Assembly (NCBI GenBank): GCA_943369755.1
Contig: CALROG020000008.1
Location: forward strand, 50,520 to 114,519
Direction: 5' to 3'
Length of the DNA: 64,000 nucleotides
Source: CALROG01 sp943369755
GTDB taxonomy: Bacteria; Pseudomonadota; Gammaproteobacteria; Burkholderiales; Burkholderiaceae_C
Notes under the pieces: model-generated
What the model was told of the DNA's origin: nothing
What the model saw: only the letters and a program-made list of their open reading frames with translations
Database searches by the model: none
Position numbers and translations under genes: made by a program
Shown: in pieces, positions 51,248 through 59,347 of the stretch
Numbering within the stretch: the stretch's first letter is position 1
Layout: every line of letters starts with the position of its first letter

Positions 51248-51273
51248 TAATTATTTAACAAATTAAACAATTA
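51248..51273. promoter_or_regulatory. AT-rich imperfect palindrome upstream of gabD
   Basis: TAATTATTTAACA followed by AATTAAACAATTA: the halves agree at 10 of 13 positions as an inverted repeat. It stands out in this GC-rich region, is 25 bp upstream of the gabD start, and could be an operator or promoter core. Confidence 0.45.
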
Positions 51274-51325
51274 TCGCCAAACCGGCAGTTTTCTGCCCGC
51301 TGTGGGGTAAGTGGGGTGCGTGGCG

Positions 51326-52603
51326 TCAGGCCTGGCGCAAAGACGTTTCAAGAATGTCCAGCGCTTCTTCAAACACCGCGTCTTCAATGGTGAGCGGGAA
51401 CAGAAAGCGCAGCACATTGCCCTCGGTGCCGCAGCTCAGCAAAATCAGGCCAGCGGCCAAAGCACGGGCTTGCACGGCTTTGGTAAAGCTGAGGTCGGGT
51501 GCGCCGGTGGCGTCGCAGAATTCGCAGGCCACCATGGCGCCCAGGCCCCGCACATCGGCAATCTGTGGCACGTCTTTGCGCAGGCTTTGCAGCAGCGCCA
51601 TCAGGCGCTCGCCCAGTGCAGCACCACGCTCGGGCAGTTTTTCGTCGGCCATGATGTCAATCACCGCGTGCGCCGCGGCCACCGCCAGCGGGTTGCCGGC
51701 ATAGGTGCCGCCCAGGCCACCGGGGGCGGGCGCGTCCATCACTTCGGCGCGCCCGGTCACGGCCGACAGCGTCATGCCCCCGGCCAGCGATTTGGCAATC
51801 ACCATCAGGTCGGGCAGCACGCCGTCGCTGGCGAAATGATCCATGGCAAACATCCGGCCGGTGCGGCCAAACCCGGTTTGCACCTCGTCGGCAATCAGCA
51901 AAATGCCGTGCTCGTCGCAAAGCTGGCGCAGCCACTTGACGGCCGCACGCTGGATCACGTTAAAGCCGCCCTCACCCTGAATGGGCTCGAAGATGATGGC
52001 CGCCACCCGGCTGGGTTCAATGTCGGCCTTGAAGATGCGCAGCACCGCAGCCTTGACTTCGTCCAGGTTGGCGCAGTGGCAAGGGAAGGGGGCGTGATAG
52101 ACCTCGGGCGCAAACGGGCCAAAGCCGGCTTTGTACGGGTGCACTTTGCCGGTGAGCGACACGGCAAACAGGCTGCGGCCATGAAAACCGCCGGCAAACG
52201 CAATCACGCCGCTGCGCCCGGTGGCAGCGCGGGCAATTTTTACGGCGTTTTCAATCGCCTCGGCACCGGTGGAAAACAGTGCGGTTTTTTTGGCGTGCTG
52301 GCCCGGCGTGATCTGGTTCAGCCGCTCGGCCAGGGCGATATAGCTTTCATACGGCACCACCTGGTAGCAGGTGTGGGTGAAGCGTTCCAGCTGCTGCGCA
52401 ATGGCTTGCACCACGCGGGGGTGGCGGTGGCCTGTGTTGAGCACCGCAATGCCGCCGGCAAAGTCGATGAAGCGGCGGCCTTCAACGTCCCACAGCTCGC
52501 TGTTCAGGGCGCGGGCGGCAAAAAAATTGGCCATCACGCCGACACCGCGCGGGGTGGCAGCAGCCTTGCGGGCCATCAGATTCTCATTGGCGGAATTCTT
52601 CAT
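51326..52603 (-). CDS. gabT: 4-aminobutyrate aminotransferase
   Basis: A 425-residue class-III PLP aminotransferase moving the amino group of GABA to 2-oxoglutarate, giving succinate semialdehyde. Motifs: FIDFAGGIAVLNTGHRHPRV, ALFSTGAEAIENAVKIARAA, IIFEPIQGEGGFNV, IADEVQTGFGRTGRMFAMDH and the PLP lysine in VIAKSLAGGMTLSAVTGR. Its ATG is 9 bp after the patD stop, so it is in the transporter operon. It might also act on putrescine, since no separate putrescine aminotransferase is present here. Confidence 0.93.
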   Translation of the reverse strand: MKNSANENLMARKAAATPRGVGVMANFFAARALNSELWDVEGRRFIDFAGGIAVLNTGHRHPRVVQAIAQQLERFTHTCYQVVPYESYIALAERLNQITPGQHAKKTALFSTGAEAIENAVKIARAATGRSGVIAFAGGFHGRSLFAVSLTGKVHPYKAGFGPFAPEVYHAPFPCHCANLDEVKAAVLRIFKADIEPSRVAAIIFEPIQGEGGFNVIQRAAVKWLRQLCDEHGILLIADEVQTGFGRTGRMFAMDHFASDGVLPDLMVIAKSLAGGMTLSAVTGRAEVMDAPAPGGLGGTYAGNPLAVAAAHAVIDIMADEKLPERGAALGERLMALLQSLRKDVPQIADVRGLGAMVACEFCDATGAPDLSFTKAVQARALAAGLILLSCGTEGNVLRFLFPLTIEDAVFEEALDILETSLRQA

Positions 52604-52612
52604 GACGCGGCC

Positions 52613-54067
52613 TCAGTACTTGACCATGACGTGGCGCGGCACGGTGTAGTCTTCCAGCGCATACATCGACATGTCTTTGCCATAGCCCGATGACTTCAGT
52701 CCGCCGTGCGGCATTTCATTGACCAGCATGAAGTGCGTGTTGATCCAGGTGCAGCCGTACTGCAACTGTTTGGCCACCCGCATGGCCTTGCCCACGTCAG
52801 CCGTCCAGACGCTGGAGGCCAGGCCGTACTCGGAGTCATTGGCCCAGCCAATCACCTGTTCTGCGTCGGTAAAGCGGGTGACAGACACCACCGGGCCAAA
52901 CACTTCCCGCTGCACGATTTCGTCGTCCTGGCGGGCCCCGGCAATCACCGTGGGCTCGTAGAAGAAGCCGCTGCCTGGCCGGACCCTGCCGCCGGTGGTG
53001 ATTTCCATGTGCCCGGCCATTTGGGCGCGCTCCACAAAGCTGGCCACCCGGTTGCGCTGGCGGTCTGAGATCAGCGGGCCAATTTCCACGCCGTCCTCGT
53101 CCTGGGTGCCTACCTTGAGGGTGGCGACGGCGGCGGTCAGTTCGGCCACCACTTTTTCATAAATCTTGGGGCCGGCGTAGATGCGGCAGGCGGCGGTGCA
53201 GTCCTGGCCAGCGTTGTAGTAGCCGAAGGTGCGCACCCCCTCAACCACGGCGGACAGGTCGGCGTCGTCAAACACAATCACCGGGGCCTTGCCGCCCAGT
53301 TCCAGGTGGGTTCGCTTGAGCGTGCCAGAGGCGGCCTGCAAAATCTTGCGGCCGGTGGCCACGTCGCCCGTGACCGAGACCATGCGCACCTGCGGGTGCT
53401 CCACCAGTGGCTGGCCGACGCTGGCACCGCGCCCGCAAATGACGTTGAACACGCCACGCGGCAAGATGTCGGCGGCAATTTTTGCAAACAGCAAGGCGCT
53501 CAAGGGGGTTTGTTCGCTGGGCTTGAGCACCACCGTGTTGCCGGCGGCCAGGGCCGGCGCGGCCTTCCATGCGGCCATCATCAGCGGGTAGTTCCAGGGC
53601 GCAATGGAGGCCACCACACCCACCGGGTCGCGCCGGATCATGCTGGTGTGGCCTGCCAGGTATTCACCGGCGACCGAGCCGGTCATGCAGCGCGCCGCGC
53701 CGGCAAAGTACCGAAAGCAGTCTGCAATCGCGGGAATCTCGTCACCCAGCGCGCGGGCGTAGGGCTTGCCGCAGTTAAGTGACTCCAGCCGGGCAAAGGT
53801 TTGCGCGTTGTCTTCGATGGCGGCGGCCAGCTTGAGCAGCAGGTTGGCGCGTTCCCCTGGGGTGGTTTGTGACCAGCTCTCAAAGGCGCGGCTGGCCGCC
53901 GAGACGGCGCGCGCCACCTGCTCGGGCGAGGCCTCTGGCACCTCACACAACACCTCGCCGGTGGCGGGGTTCAGGATCGGCTCGGGCGGGCCTTCGCCGC
54001 GCACCAGCTGGTGGTCTATGAGCAGGTCAGTCGGAAAGCTGATGCTGAGTTCGGTGGGGTGTCCCAT
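52613..54067 (-). CDS. patD: Gamma-aminobutyraldehyde dehydrogenase (PatD/YdcW)
   Basis: A 484-residue NAD-dependent aldehyde dehydrogenase oxidising 4-aminobutanal (from putrescine) to GABA. Long strings agree with E. coli PatD: AAGEYL-like VAGEYLAGHTSMIRRDPVG, VASIAPWNYPLMMAAWKAAP, THLELGGKAPVIVFDDADL (catalytic Glu), FGYYNAGQDCTAACRIYAG (catalytic Cys) and the end SMYALEDYTVPRHVMVKY. It is the fifth gene after ydcS-T-U-V, just as in E. coli, and is followed by gabT. Confidence 0.94.
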   Translation of the reverse strand: MGHPTELSISFPTDLLIDHQLVRGEGPPEPILNPATGEVLCEVPEASPEQVARAVSAASRAFESWSQTTPGERANLLLKLAAAIEDNAQTFARLESLNCGKPYARALGDEIPAIADCFRYFAGAARCMTGSVAGEYLAGHTSMIRRDPVGVVASIAPWNYPLMMAAWKAAPALAAGNTVVLKPSEQTPLSALLFAKIAADILPRGVFNVICGRGASVGQPLVEHPQVRMVSVTGDVATGRKILQAASGTLKRTHLELGGKAPVIVFDDADLSAVVEGVRTFGYYNAGQDCTAACRIYAGPKIYEKVVAELTAAVATLKVGTQDEDGVEIGPLISDRQRNRVASFVERAQMAGHMEITTGGRVRPGSGFFYEPTVIAGARQDDEIVQREVFGPVVSVTRFTDAEQVIGWANDSEYGLASSVWTADVGKAMRVAKQLQYGCTWINTHFMLVNEMPHGGLKSSGYGKDMSMYALEDYTVPRHVMVKY

Positions 54068-54087
54068 GGTCGGCTCCTTTGGCGGGG

Positions 54088-54963
54088 TTATTTCTGTGCG
54101 TTGTCTTCGCCGGACCGGGTGAGCCAGTACGCGGCAATGATGGGGATGAACGTCAGGGCGATGATGAACACCGCCACCACGTTGGTGACCGGGCGCTGGC
54201 GCGGGCGGATCAGCTCTTGCAGCATCCAGATGGGCAGCGTGGTCTGCTGGCCCGCGGTGAAGGTGGTCACGATGACTTCGTCAAAGCTCAGTGCAAAGGC
54301 CAGCAGAGCGCCGGCCAGCAGGGCCGAGCCGAGCTGGGGCAGCAGCACATGGCGGAAGGTCTGGAAAGCGTTGGCACCCAGATCCATCGAGGCCTCAACC
54401 AGGCTCGGGCTGATGCGCCGCAGCCGCGCCACCGCATTGTTGTAGACCACCACCACACAGAAGGTGGCGTGGCCGATCACGATGGTCCAGAAGCTGAACG
54501 GAATTTCAAGCGTGTGGTACGCCGAGCGCAGCGCAATGCCGCTGACCACGCCGGGCAGCGCAATTGGCAAGATCAGCAGCAGCGACACCGCCTCGCGGCC
54601 AAAAAACTGGGTCCGCGCCAATGCCCCGGCGGCCAAGGTGCCCAGCACCACCGCAATGGCGGTGGCCCAGGTGGCGACCTGGGCGGACAGTTTGATGGCC
54701 TCCCACACGTCTTCGCGCTCCAGGGCCACGGCAAACCATTGGGTGGTCAGGCCCGGGGGTGGGAACACATAGCTTTTGTCTTCTGCGCTGAAGGCGTACA
54801 GGATGATCAGGGCCAGCGGCACATGCAAAAACAGCACGGCGGCCCAGGTGGCGACCTTGAGCGCCGGTGAGGCACCGGCCCGGGTGCGCCGCGCCGCCGG
54901 GCCGCCCCAAGGCGGGACAGCCCCCCCGGGCGGCGTGGGAGCGACACTCTTAGAGCGCATCAA
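54088..54963 (-). CDS. ydcV: ABC transporter permease (YdcV/PotC type)
   Basis: A 291-residue inner-membrane permease with six helices and the ABC coupling loop EASMDLGANAFQTFRHVLLPQ (EAA motif). It pairs with YdcU. The N-terminus carries an unusual 30-residue lead, KSVAPTPPGGAVPPWGGPAA then RRTRAGASPA, before the first helix; E. coli YdcV lacks it. The start overlaps the ydcU end by 14 bp. A second ATG directly follows the first. Likely substrate: a polyamine or related amine. Confidence 0.9.
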   Translation of the reverse strand: MMRSKSVAPTPPGGAVPPWGGPAARRTRAGASPALKVATWAAVLFLHVPLALIILYAFSAEDKSYVFPPPGLTTQWFAVALEREDVWEAIKLSAQVATWATAIAVVLGTLAAGALARTQFFGREAVSLLLILPIALPGVVSGIALRSAYHTLEIPFSFWTIVIGHATFCVVVVYNNAVARLRRISPSLVEASMDLGANAFQTFRHVLLPQLGSALLAGALLAFALSFDEVIVTTFTAGQQTTLPIWMLQELIRPRQRPVTNVVAVFIIALTFIPIIAAYWLTRSGEDNAQK

Positions 54964-55906
54964 ATGCCCCCTTGCGTTTGGCCAGCCACAAATACACCGC
55001 GATGATCACAATGGGCACCAGCGAGAACGCTGCCGCAAACGGCAAATTGCCGGCCACGCCCTGCTGGCGGTAGACCACCTGGCCAATGTATTGGGTGGAG
55101 TTGCCAATAACCTGCGGAATGATGTAGTCGCCCAGCGTCAGCGAAAACGAGAAGATCGACCCCGCCGCCACGCCCGGCATGGCCAGCGGCCAGATCACCT
55201 GCCAGAAGGTCTGTGACGGTTGGGCCCCCAAATCGGCCGAGGCTTCGATAAACGAAGCCGGAATGCGCTCGATGGCGGCCTGAATCGGCAAGATCACAAA
55301 AGGCAGCCACATGTACACGAACACCATGAAGGTGCCCATGGGCGAAAAGCTCAGCGAGTTGCCGCCTATCACGGGTGTAGACAACAGGGCGTCCAGCGCC
55401 CATTGCAGATGCAGGCTTTGGGCCAGCCACGAGATGGCCCCTTCCTTGGCCAGCAGCAGCTTCCAGGCGTACAGGCGCACCAGGTAGCTGGACCACAACG
55501 GCAGCATGACCGCCACATACAGCAAAGCCTTTTGCGGCCCCTGGGCGTAGCGCGCCATGTAGTACGCCACCGGAAAGCCAATGGCAACGCAGGCGGCGGT
55601 GACCAGGGTTGCCATGGTCACGCTGCGGATGGCCACGTCCAGGTTGGCGGGCGCGAAGATGTCGCGAAAGTTCTGCAAGCCCAGTTCGCGCACCACCTGT
55701 CCGGAAAAGTCGTCCAGGCGAAAGAAGCTGTTGGCCAGCAGGCTCAGCAGCGAGCCGAGGTAGATCACCCCAAACCACAGCAGCGGCGGCACCAGCAACA
55801 CGCCCAGCAGCACGCCACGGCGGGTGTAGATCAGCGTGGAAAGCCGGTCCGCCAGGCCCGGCGTGGGGCTGGGCGGCAGCGGCAATGCAGTGGCGGGCGC
55901 GTTCAT
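54950..55906 (-). CDS. ydcU: ABC transporter permease (YdcU/PotB type)
   Basis: A 318-residue permease with six main helices. Helix 1 (GVLLGVLLVPPLLWFGVIYL) is preceded by a Pro-rich lead. Coupling loop: FIEASADLGAQPSQTFWQVI. Also FSFSLTLGDYIIPQVIG and SNSFFRL-like LANSFFRLDDF as in polyamine permeases. The start overlaps the ydcT stop by 4 bp (55903-55906), showing tight coupling. Confidence 0.92.
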   Translation of the reverse strand: MNAPATALPLPPSPTPGLADRLSTLIYTRRGVLLGVLLVPPLLWFGVIYLGSLLSLLANSFFRLDDFSGQVVRELGLQNFRDIFAPANLDVAIRSVTMATLVTAACVAIGFPVAYYMARYAQGPQKALLYVAVMLPLWSSYLVRLYAWKLLLAKEGAISWLAQSLHLQWALDALLSTPVIGGNSLSFSPMGTFMVFVYMWLPFVILPIQAAIERIPASFIEASADLGAQPSQTFWQVIWPLAMPGVAAGSIFSFSLTLGDYIIPQVIGNSTQYIGQVVYRQQGVAGNLPFAAAFSLVPIVIIAVYLWLAKRKGAFDAL

Positions 55907-56919
55907 GGGGGCGAGGGCTCGTCCAGCGCATGCACGGCGTCGGCGTCCCAGTGCAAGTGGGCAGGCTGGCCCACGGCGGGCACAGCGGCACCGCCCAGGG
56001 CCACATCGGCAAGCAGGGCAGGCAGGCTGGGGCGCTCAACCCGCACCCGCCAGAACGAGCCAAAGTACTGCACCTCGGCCACGGTGCCCGAGGCCCGTGC
56101 GTCTTCGGCGCGGCCCAGGCGTACCCGCTCGGGGCGGATCATGGCGCTGGCGCGACCGGCCAGGCGCTGCGCTTCGTCGCCTTGCAGCAAGTTGGCGGTG
56201 CCAACAAACTCGGCCACAAAGCGGGTGCTGGGGCGGTCATACAGCTCAGCGGGCGTGGCAATTTGCTCTATGCGGCCGCGGTTGAACACACCAATGCGGT
56301 CACTCATCGACAGCGCTTCGTGTTGGTCGTGGGTGACGAAGATGAAAGTAATGCCAAGCTGGCGTTGCAGGTTCTTCAGCTCGCTTTGCATCTGCTCGCG
56401 CAGCTTCAAATCCAGCGCGCCCAGCGGCTCGTCAAGCAACAACACCCGCGGCTGGCTGATCAATGCCCGCGCCAGGGCGACGCGCTGGCGCTGGCCGCCT
56501 GACAGTTGCGCGGGCTTGCGCGCGCCCATGCCGCCCAGGCGAACCAGCTCCAGCAGTTCGTTGGCGCGCTTTTCGCGCTCGGTGCGTGGCAGGCCTTTCA
56601 CCATCAGGGCGTAGCCCACGTTGTCCAGAATGGTCATGTGCGGAAACAGCGCGTAGTCCTGAAACACGGTGTTGACCGGGCGTGCGTACGGCGGCTGCTG
56701 GGCCATTTCCTGGCCATGAATCCGGATGCTGCCCTCGGTGGGCAGGGTGAACCCGCCAATCATGCGCAGGCAGGTGGTTTTGCCTGAGCCCGAGGGCCCG
56801 AGCAGGGTAAAAAATTCGCCGGGTTCGATGTCCAGGCTTACGCCGTCTACGGCATGGACCGGCTTGCCGCCGGACTGGAAGATGCAGGACACGCGGTCCA
56901 GGCTGACGGCATGCGTCAT
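55903..56919 (-). CDS. ydcT: ABC transporter ATP-binding protein (YdcT/PotA type)
   Basis: A 338-residue ATPase energising the YdcUV permease. Walker A is LLGPSGSGKTTCLRMIGGF, the Q loop is NTVFQDYALFPHMTILDNVG, the signature is LSGGQRQRVALARAL, Walker B is RVLLLDEPLGALD and the switch His is in FVTHDQHEALSMSDRIGV. A C-terminal TOBE-like domain (about 270-335) has MIRPERVRLGR. It stands 90 bp downstream of ydcS, the gap holding a stable hairpin. Confidence 0.95.
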   Translation of the reverse strand: MTHAVSLDRVSCIFQSGGKPVHAVDGVSLDIEPGEFFTLLGPSGSGKTTCLRMIGGFTLPTEGSIRIHGQEMAQQPPYARPVNTVFQDYALFPHMTILDNVGYALMVKGLPRTEREKRANELLELVRLGGMGARKPAQLSGGQRQRVALARALISQPRVLLLDEPLGALDLKLREQMQSELKNLQRQLGITFIFVTHDQHEALSMSDRIGVFNRGRIEQIATPAELYDRPSTRFVAEFVGTANLLQGDEAQRLAGRASAMIRPERVRLGRAEDARASGTVAEVQYFGSFWRVRVERPSLPALLADVALGGAAVPAVGQPAHLHWDADAVHALDEPSPP

Positions 56920-56950
56920 GGGAAGGGGTTTCTCAGGCAGTGGAGGTAAG

Positions 56951-56986
56951 CCACCAGCGTGCCCGGCCTGGGCCGCACGCTGGTGG
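56951..56986. repeat. Intercistronic hairpin between ydcS and ydcT
   Basis: CCACCAGCGTGC (56951-56962) and GCACGCTGGTGG (56975-56986) are exact inverted 12-bp arms with a 12-base loop. There is no U-run. Hairpins here commonly protect the upstream binding-protein message and reduce read-through to the transporter genes. Confidence 0.75.
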
Positions 56987-57009
56987 TGACACGCGGGTGT
57001 CAGGCAGGG

Positions 57010-58170
57010 TCAGCGGCCGCCGAGCACGGCGATGTAGTCAGACACCCACTTGTGGTACGGCACGCACTGGTTGTTTTGCGTTTTGCACTGGGTGGTGGGT
57101 GTGCGCCAGAACGAGATCTTCTCGAAGTCGTTAAAGCCCTGGCGCGCGCAGCCGTCGTCCTTGAGCAAGGCGTTGCCCTTGCAGGCCGCAGGCACAGCGG
57201 GGACCGAGCCAAACCAGGCCGACAGGTCACCCTGCAGCTTGGGGTTGAGCGAATGCTCCATCCACATGTAGGCACAGTTCTTGTTCTTGGCGTCCACATG
57301 CATCATGGTCGAGTCGGCCCAGCCGGTGGCACCTTCTACCGGCACGACGGTGGCGATGGGGGCCTTCTTGGAGCCCAGGATGTTGGCCTGGAACTGCCAG
57401 CTTGACGACGCCACCACACCTTCGTTGGTGAAGTCGTCAATCTGCACGAAGGCGTCGTGCCAGTACTTGCCTACCAGCTTGCGCTGGCCGCGCAGCAGCT
57501 CCAGCGCGGCCTTGTACTGCGCTTCGTTCAACTCGTAGGGGTCTTTGATGCCCAGGGCGGGGTTTTTCTTCATGAGGTACAGCGCGGCGTCGGCGATGTA
57601 GATCGGTCCGTCAAAGGCCTGGATGCGGCCCTTGTTGCTCTTGCCGTCGGGCAGGGTGGTTTCTTCGAACACCACCGACCAGCTGGTGGGCTTCTTGTCG
57701 CCAAACACCTTGGTGTTGTACATCAGCACGTTCCAGCCCCACTGGTAGGGCACACCGTAGTGCTGGCCGTTCTCAAAATGCCAGGGCGCTTTTTGCAGGC
57801 GCGGGTCAATGTTTTTGTAGCTGGGCAACAGGCTCACGTTGATGGGTTGCACCTTCTTGCCGCGAATCAGGCGGGTACTGGCGTCGCCCGAGGCGGTGAC
57901 CAGGTCAAAGCCGCCTTCGTTCATCAGCGCGACCATTTCGTCAGAGGTGCCGGCCGTCTTGACATTGACCTTGCAGCCGGTCTTTTGCTCGAAGCCGGTA
58001 ACCCAGTCGAAGTTTTTGTCGGTGGTGCCGCGCTCGATGTAGCCAGCCCAGGCCACGATGTCGACTTTGCCCTCGCCCTTGCCGATCTGCTTCAGGGGTT
58101 GCTGGGCGAGGCTGGCGCTGCCGATGGCGGCCACGCCCAAGGCGACCGCGGCGACTTTCAGAAATTTCAT
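57010..58170 (-). CDS. ydcS: ABC transporter periplasmic binding protein (YdcS type)
   Basis: A 386-residue spermidine/putrescine-class binding protein with signal MKFLKVAAVALGVAAIGSAS and LAQQ cleavage. After it: VDIVAWAGYIERGTTDKNFD, FDLVTASGDASTRLIRGKKV, YGVPYQWGWNVLMYNTKVF and PAACKGNALLKDDGCARQGF. These fit YdcS, whose operon in E. coli is ydcSTUVW. It captures an amine, probably putrescine or GABA-related. The ATG at 58170 is preferred to a start 14 codons upstream. Divergent from a LysR gene. Confidence 0.92.
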   Translation of the reverse strand: MKFLKVAAVALGVAAIGSASLAQQPLKQIGKGEGKVDIVAWAGYIERGTTDKNFDWVTGFEQKTGCKVNVKTAGTSDEMVALMNEGGFDLVTASGDASTRLIRGKKVQPINVSLLPSYKNIDPRLQKAPWHFENGQHYGVPYQWGWNVLMYNTKVFGDKKPTSWSVVFEETTLPDGKSNKGRIQAFDGPIYIADAALYLMKKNPALGIKDPYELNEAQYKAALELLRGQRKLVGKYWHDAFVQIDDFTNEGVVASSSWQFQANILGSKKAPIATVVPVEGATGWADSTMMHVDAKNKNCAYMWMEHSLNPKLQGDLSAWFGSVPAVPAACKGNALLKDDGCARQGFNDFEKISFWRTPTTQCKTQNNQCVPYHKWVSDYIAVLGGR

Positions 58171-58297
58171 GCGAATGCTCCGGTGGGTTGAAATCGAATC
58201 AGGTCCGGTCAACCCGGCCCCGCACTTACGCTGGTATAGCGAGCGGAATTTAGCCTTGACGCCTCAATAGGCGAAGTTCAATATTCGGAGCCTGAGC

Positions 58298-58314
58298 TAT
58301 CTGTTTTTTAGATA
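58298..58314. promoter_or_regulatory. LysR-type binding site in the ydcS / lysR gap
   Basis: TATCT-GTTTTTT-AGATA is an exact inverted repeat and contains ATC-N9-GAT, a known form of the LysR T-N11-A box. It is 39 bp upstream of the lysR gene and about 130 bp upstream of ydcS, so it fits autoregulation plus control of ydcS. Confidence 0.6.
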
Positions 58315-58352
58315 TTCAGGGTTAACCCGCGACTATTGAGTCCGAGACTGGC

Positions 58353-59270
58353 ATGCAGCGGCACTACACATTAAAACAATTTCGTTACTTTTTGGCGGTG
58401 TCTGAGACCGGTTCGGTCGCGGCGGCGGCGCGCATGATCAATATTGCGCAGTCGGCCGTCACCCGCAGCATCCTGGAGCTGGAAGACACGCTGGGCATGC
58501 CGCTTTTTGAGCGAACCTCCAAAGGCATGGTGTTGACGCAGGCGGGCCACCGGTTCCAGGCCAGCGCCCGCAAGGTGATCTCGGCGGTGGCTGAGGCCGG
58601 CATGCTGGACCGGGGCCGCCAGGAGGCCCTGACCGGCAGCCTGACGATCGGCGTGACCAGCCTGGTGGCGGGCTACTACCTGGCCGAGTTGTTTGCGCGG
58701 TTTCAGCGCTCGCACCCGTCGGTGCGCATCAATGTGGTGGAAGACGCGCCGCAGTTTCTGGAGCATTTGCTGGTCAATGGCGAGGTGGACCTGGCCATCA
58801 TGGTGTCCAACGCGCTGGGCGACCCGCAGGCGCTGGTGGTCGAGGTACTGACCAGTTCACCCAACCGGGTATGGATGGCCTCCAGCCACAACCTGGCAGC
58901 GCGCGCCGAACTGACCCTGGCCGACTGCGCGGCGGTGCCGCAGGTGGTGCTGGAGGCCGACCGCGTTGAAGGTGTGTTGCGCTCGGTCTGGTCACGTTAT
59001 GGCCTGCACCCTGATGTGGTGCTGCGTACCAGTTCTTTGGAGGCGGTTCGCTCCTTGGTGGGGGTGGGTGCGGGCATCACGATCCTGCCCGACTTTCTGT
59101 ACCGGCCCTGGACACTGGACGCCGACCATATTGAAGTGCGCACACTGCGCGACGCGGTGCCGAGCATTGATGTGGGGCTGGTCTGGCGGCGCGGCACCCG
59201 GGCCCGGGAGGTGGTGGCGGAGTTCATTGAGGTTGCACGCGAGCAGTCAACCGGGCCACGGCGCAACTGA
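58353..59270 (+). CDS. LysR-family transcriptional regulator
   Basis: A 305-residue regulator. The helix-turn-helix covers about residues 6-65: LKQFRYFLAVSETGSVAAAA, RMINIAQSAVTRSILELEDT and LGMPLFERTSKGMVLTQAG. The remaining 215 residues are the co-inducer domain (GSLTIGVTSLVAGYYLAELF, RSLVGVGAGITILPDFLYRP). It is divergent from the ydcSTUV-patD-gabT operon with 182 bp between starts and is the likely activator, responding to putrescine, GABA or a related metabolite. The inducer is inferred only. Confidence 0.92.
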   Translation: MQRHYTLKQFRYFLAVSETGSVAAAARMINIAQSAVTRSILELEDTLGMPLFERTSKGMVLTQAGHRFQASARKVISAVAEAGMLDRGRQEALTGSLTIGVTSLVAGYYLAELFARFQRSHPSVRINVVEDAPQFLEHLLVNGEVDLAIMVSNALGDPQALVVEVLTSSPNRVWMASSHNLAARAELTLADCAAVPQVVLEADRVEGVLRSVWSRYGLHPDVVLRTSSLEAVRSLVGVGAGITILPDFLYRPWTLDADHIEVRTLRDAVPSIDVGLVWRRGTRAREVVAEFIEVAREQSTGPRRN

Positions 59271-59291
59271 GCAGCGCGCAGCGTCAAAACC

Positions 59292-59326
59292 TATAATTCA
59301 AGGTTTGCCTTGACCCAAGGCAAACC
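59292..59326 (+). promoter_or_regulatory. alaS promoter -10 box followed by a perfect leader hairpin
   Basis: TATAAT stands at 59292-59297 (no good -35 seen). Starting 5 bp later, GGTTTGCCTTG-ACC-CAAGGCAAACC is an exact 11-bp stem with a 3-base loop, at about the expected transcription start. E. coli AlaRS represses its own gene by binding a palindrome flanking the start site; this structure is in the right place for the same control. Confidence 0.6.
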
Positions 59327-59347
59327 CGGCCTTCCTGCCCGTTCACC

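Noticed and set aside
49726..51258. Long open frame antisense to gabD (510 codons)
   Set aside because: Same kind of GC-driven shadow; no start signal or family motif, and gabD is unmistakable.
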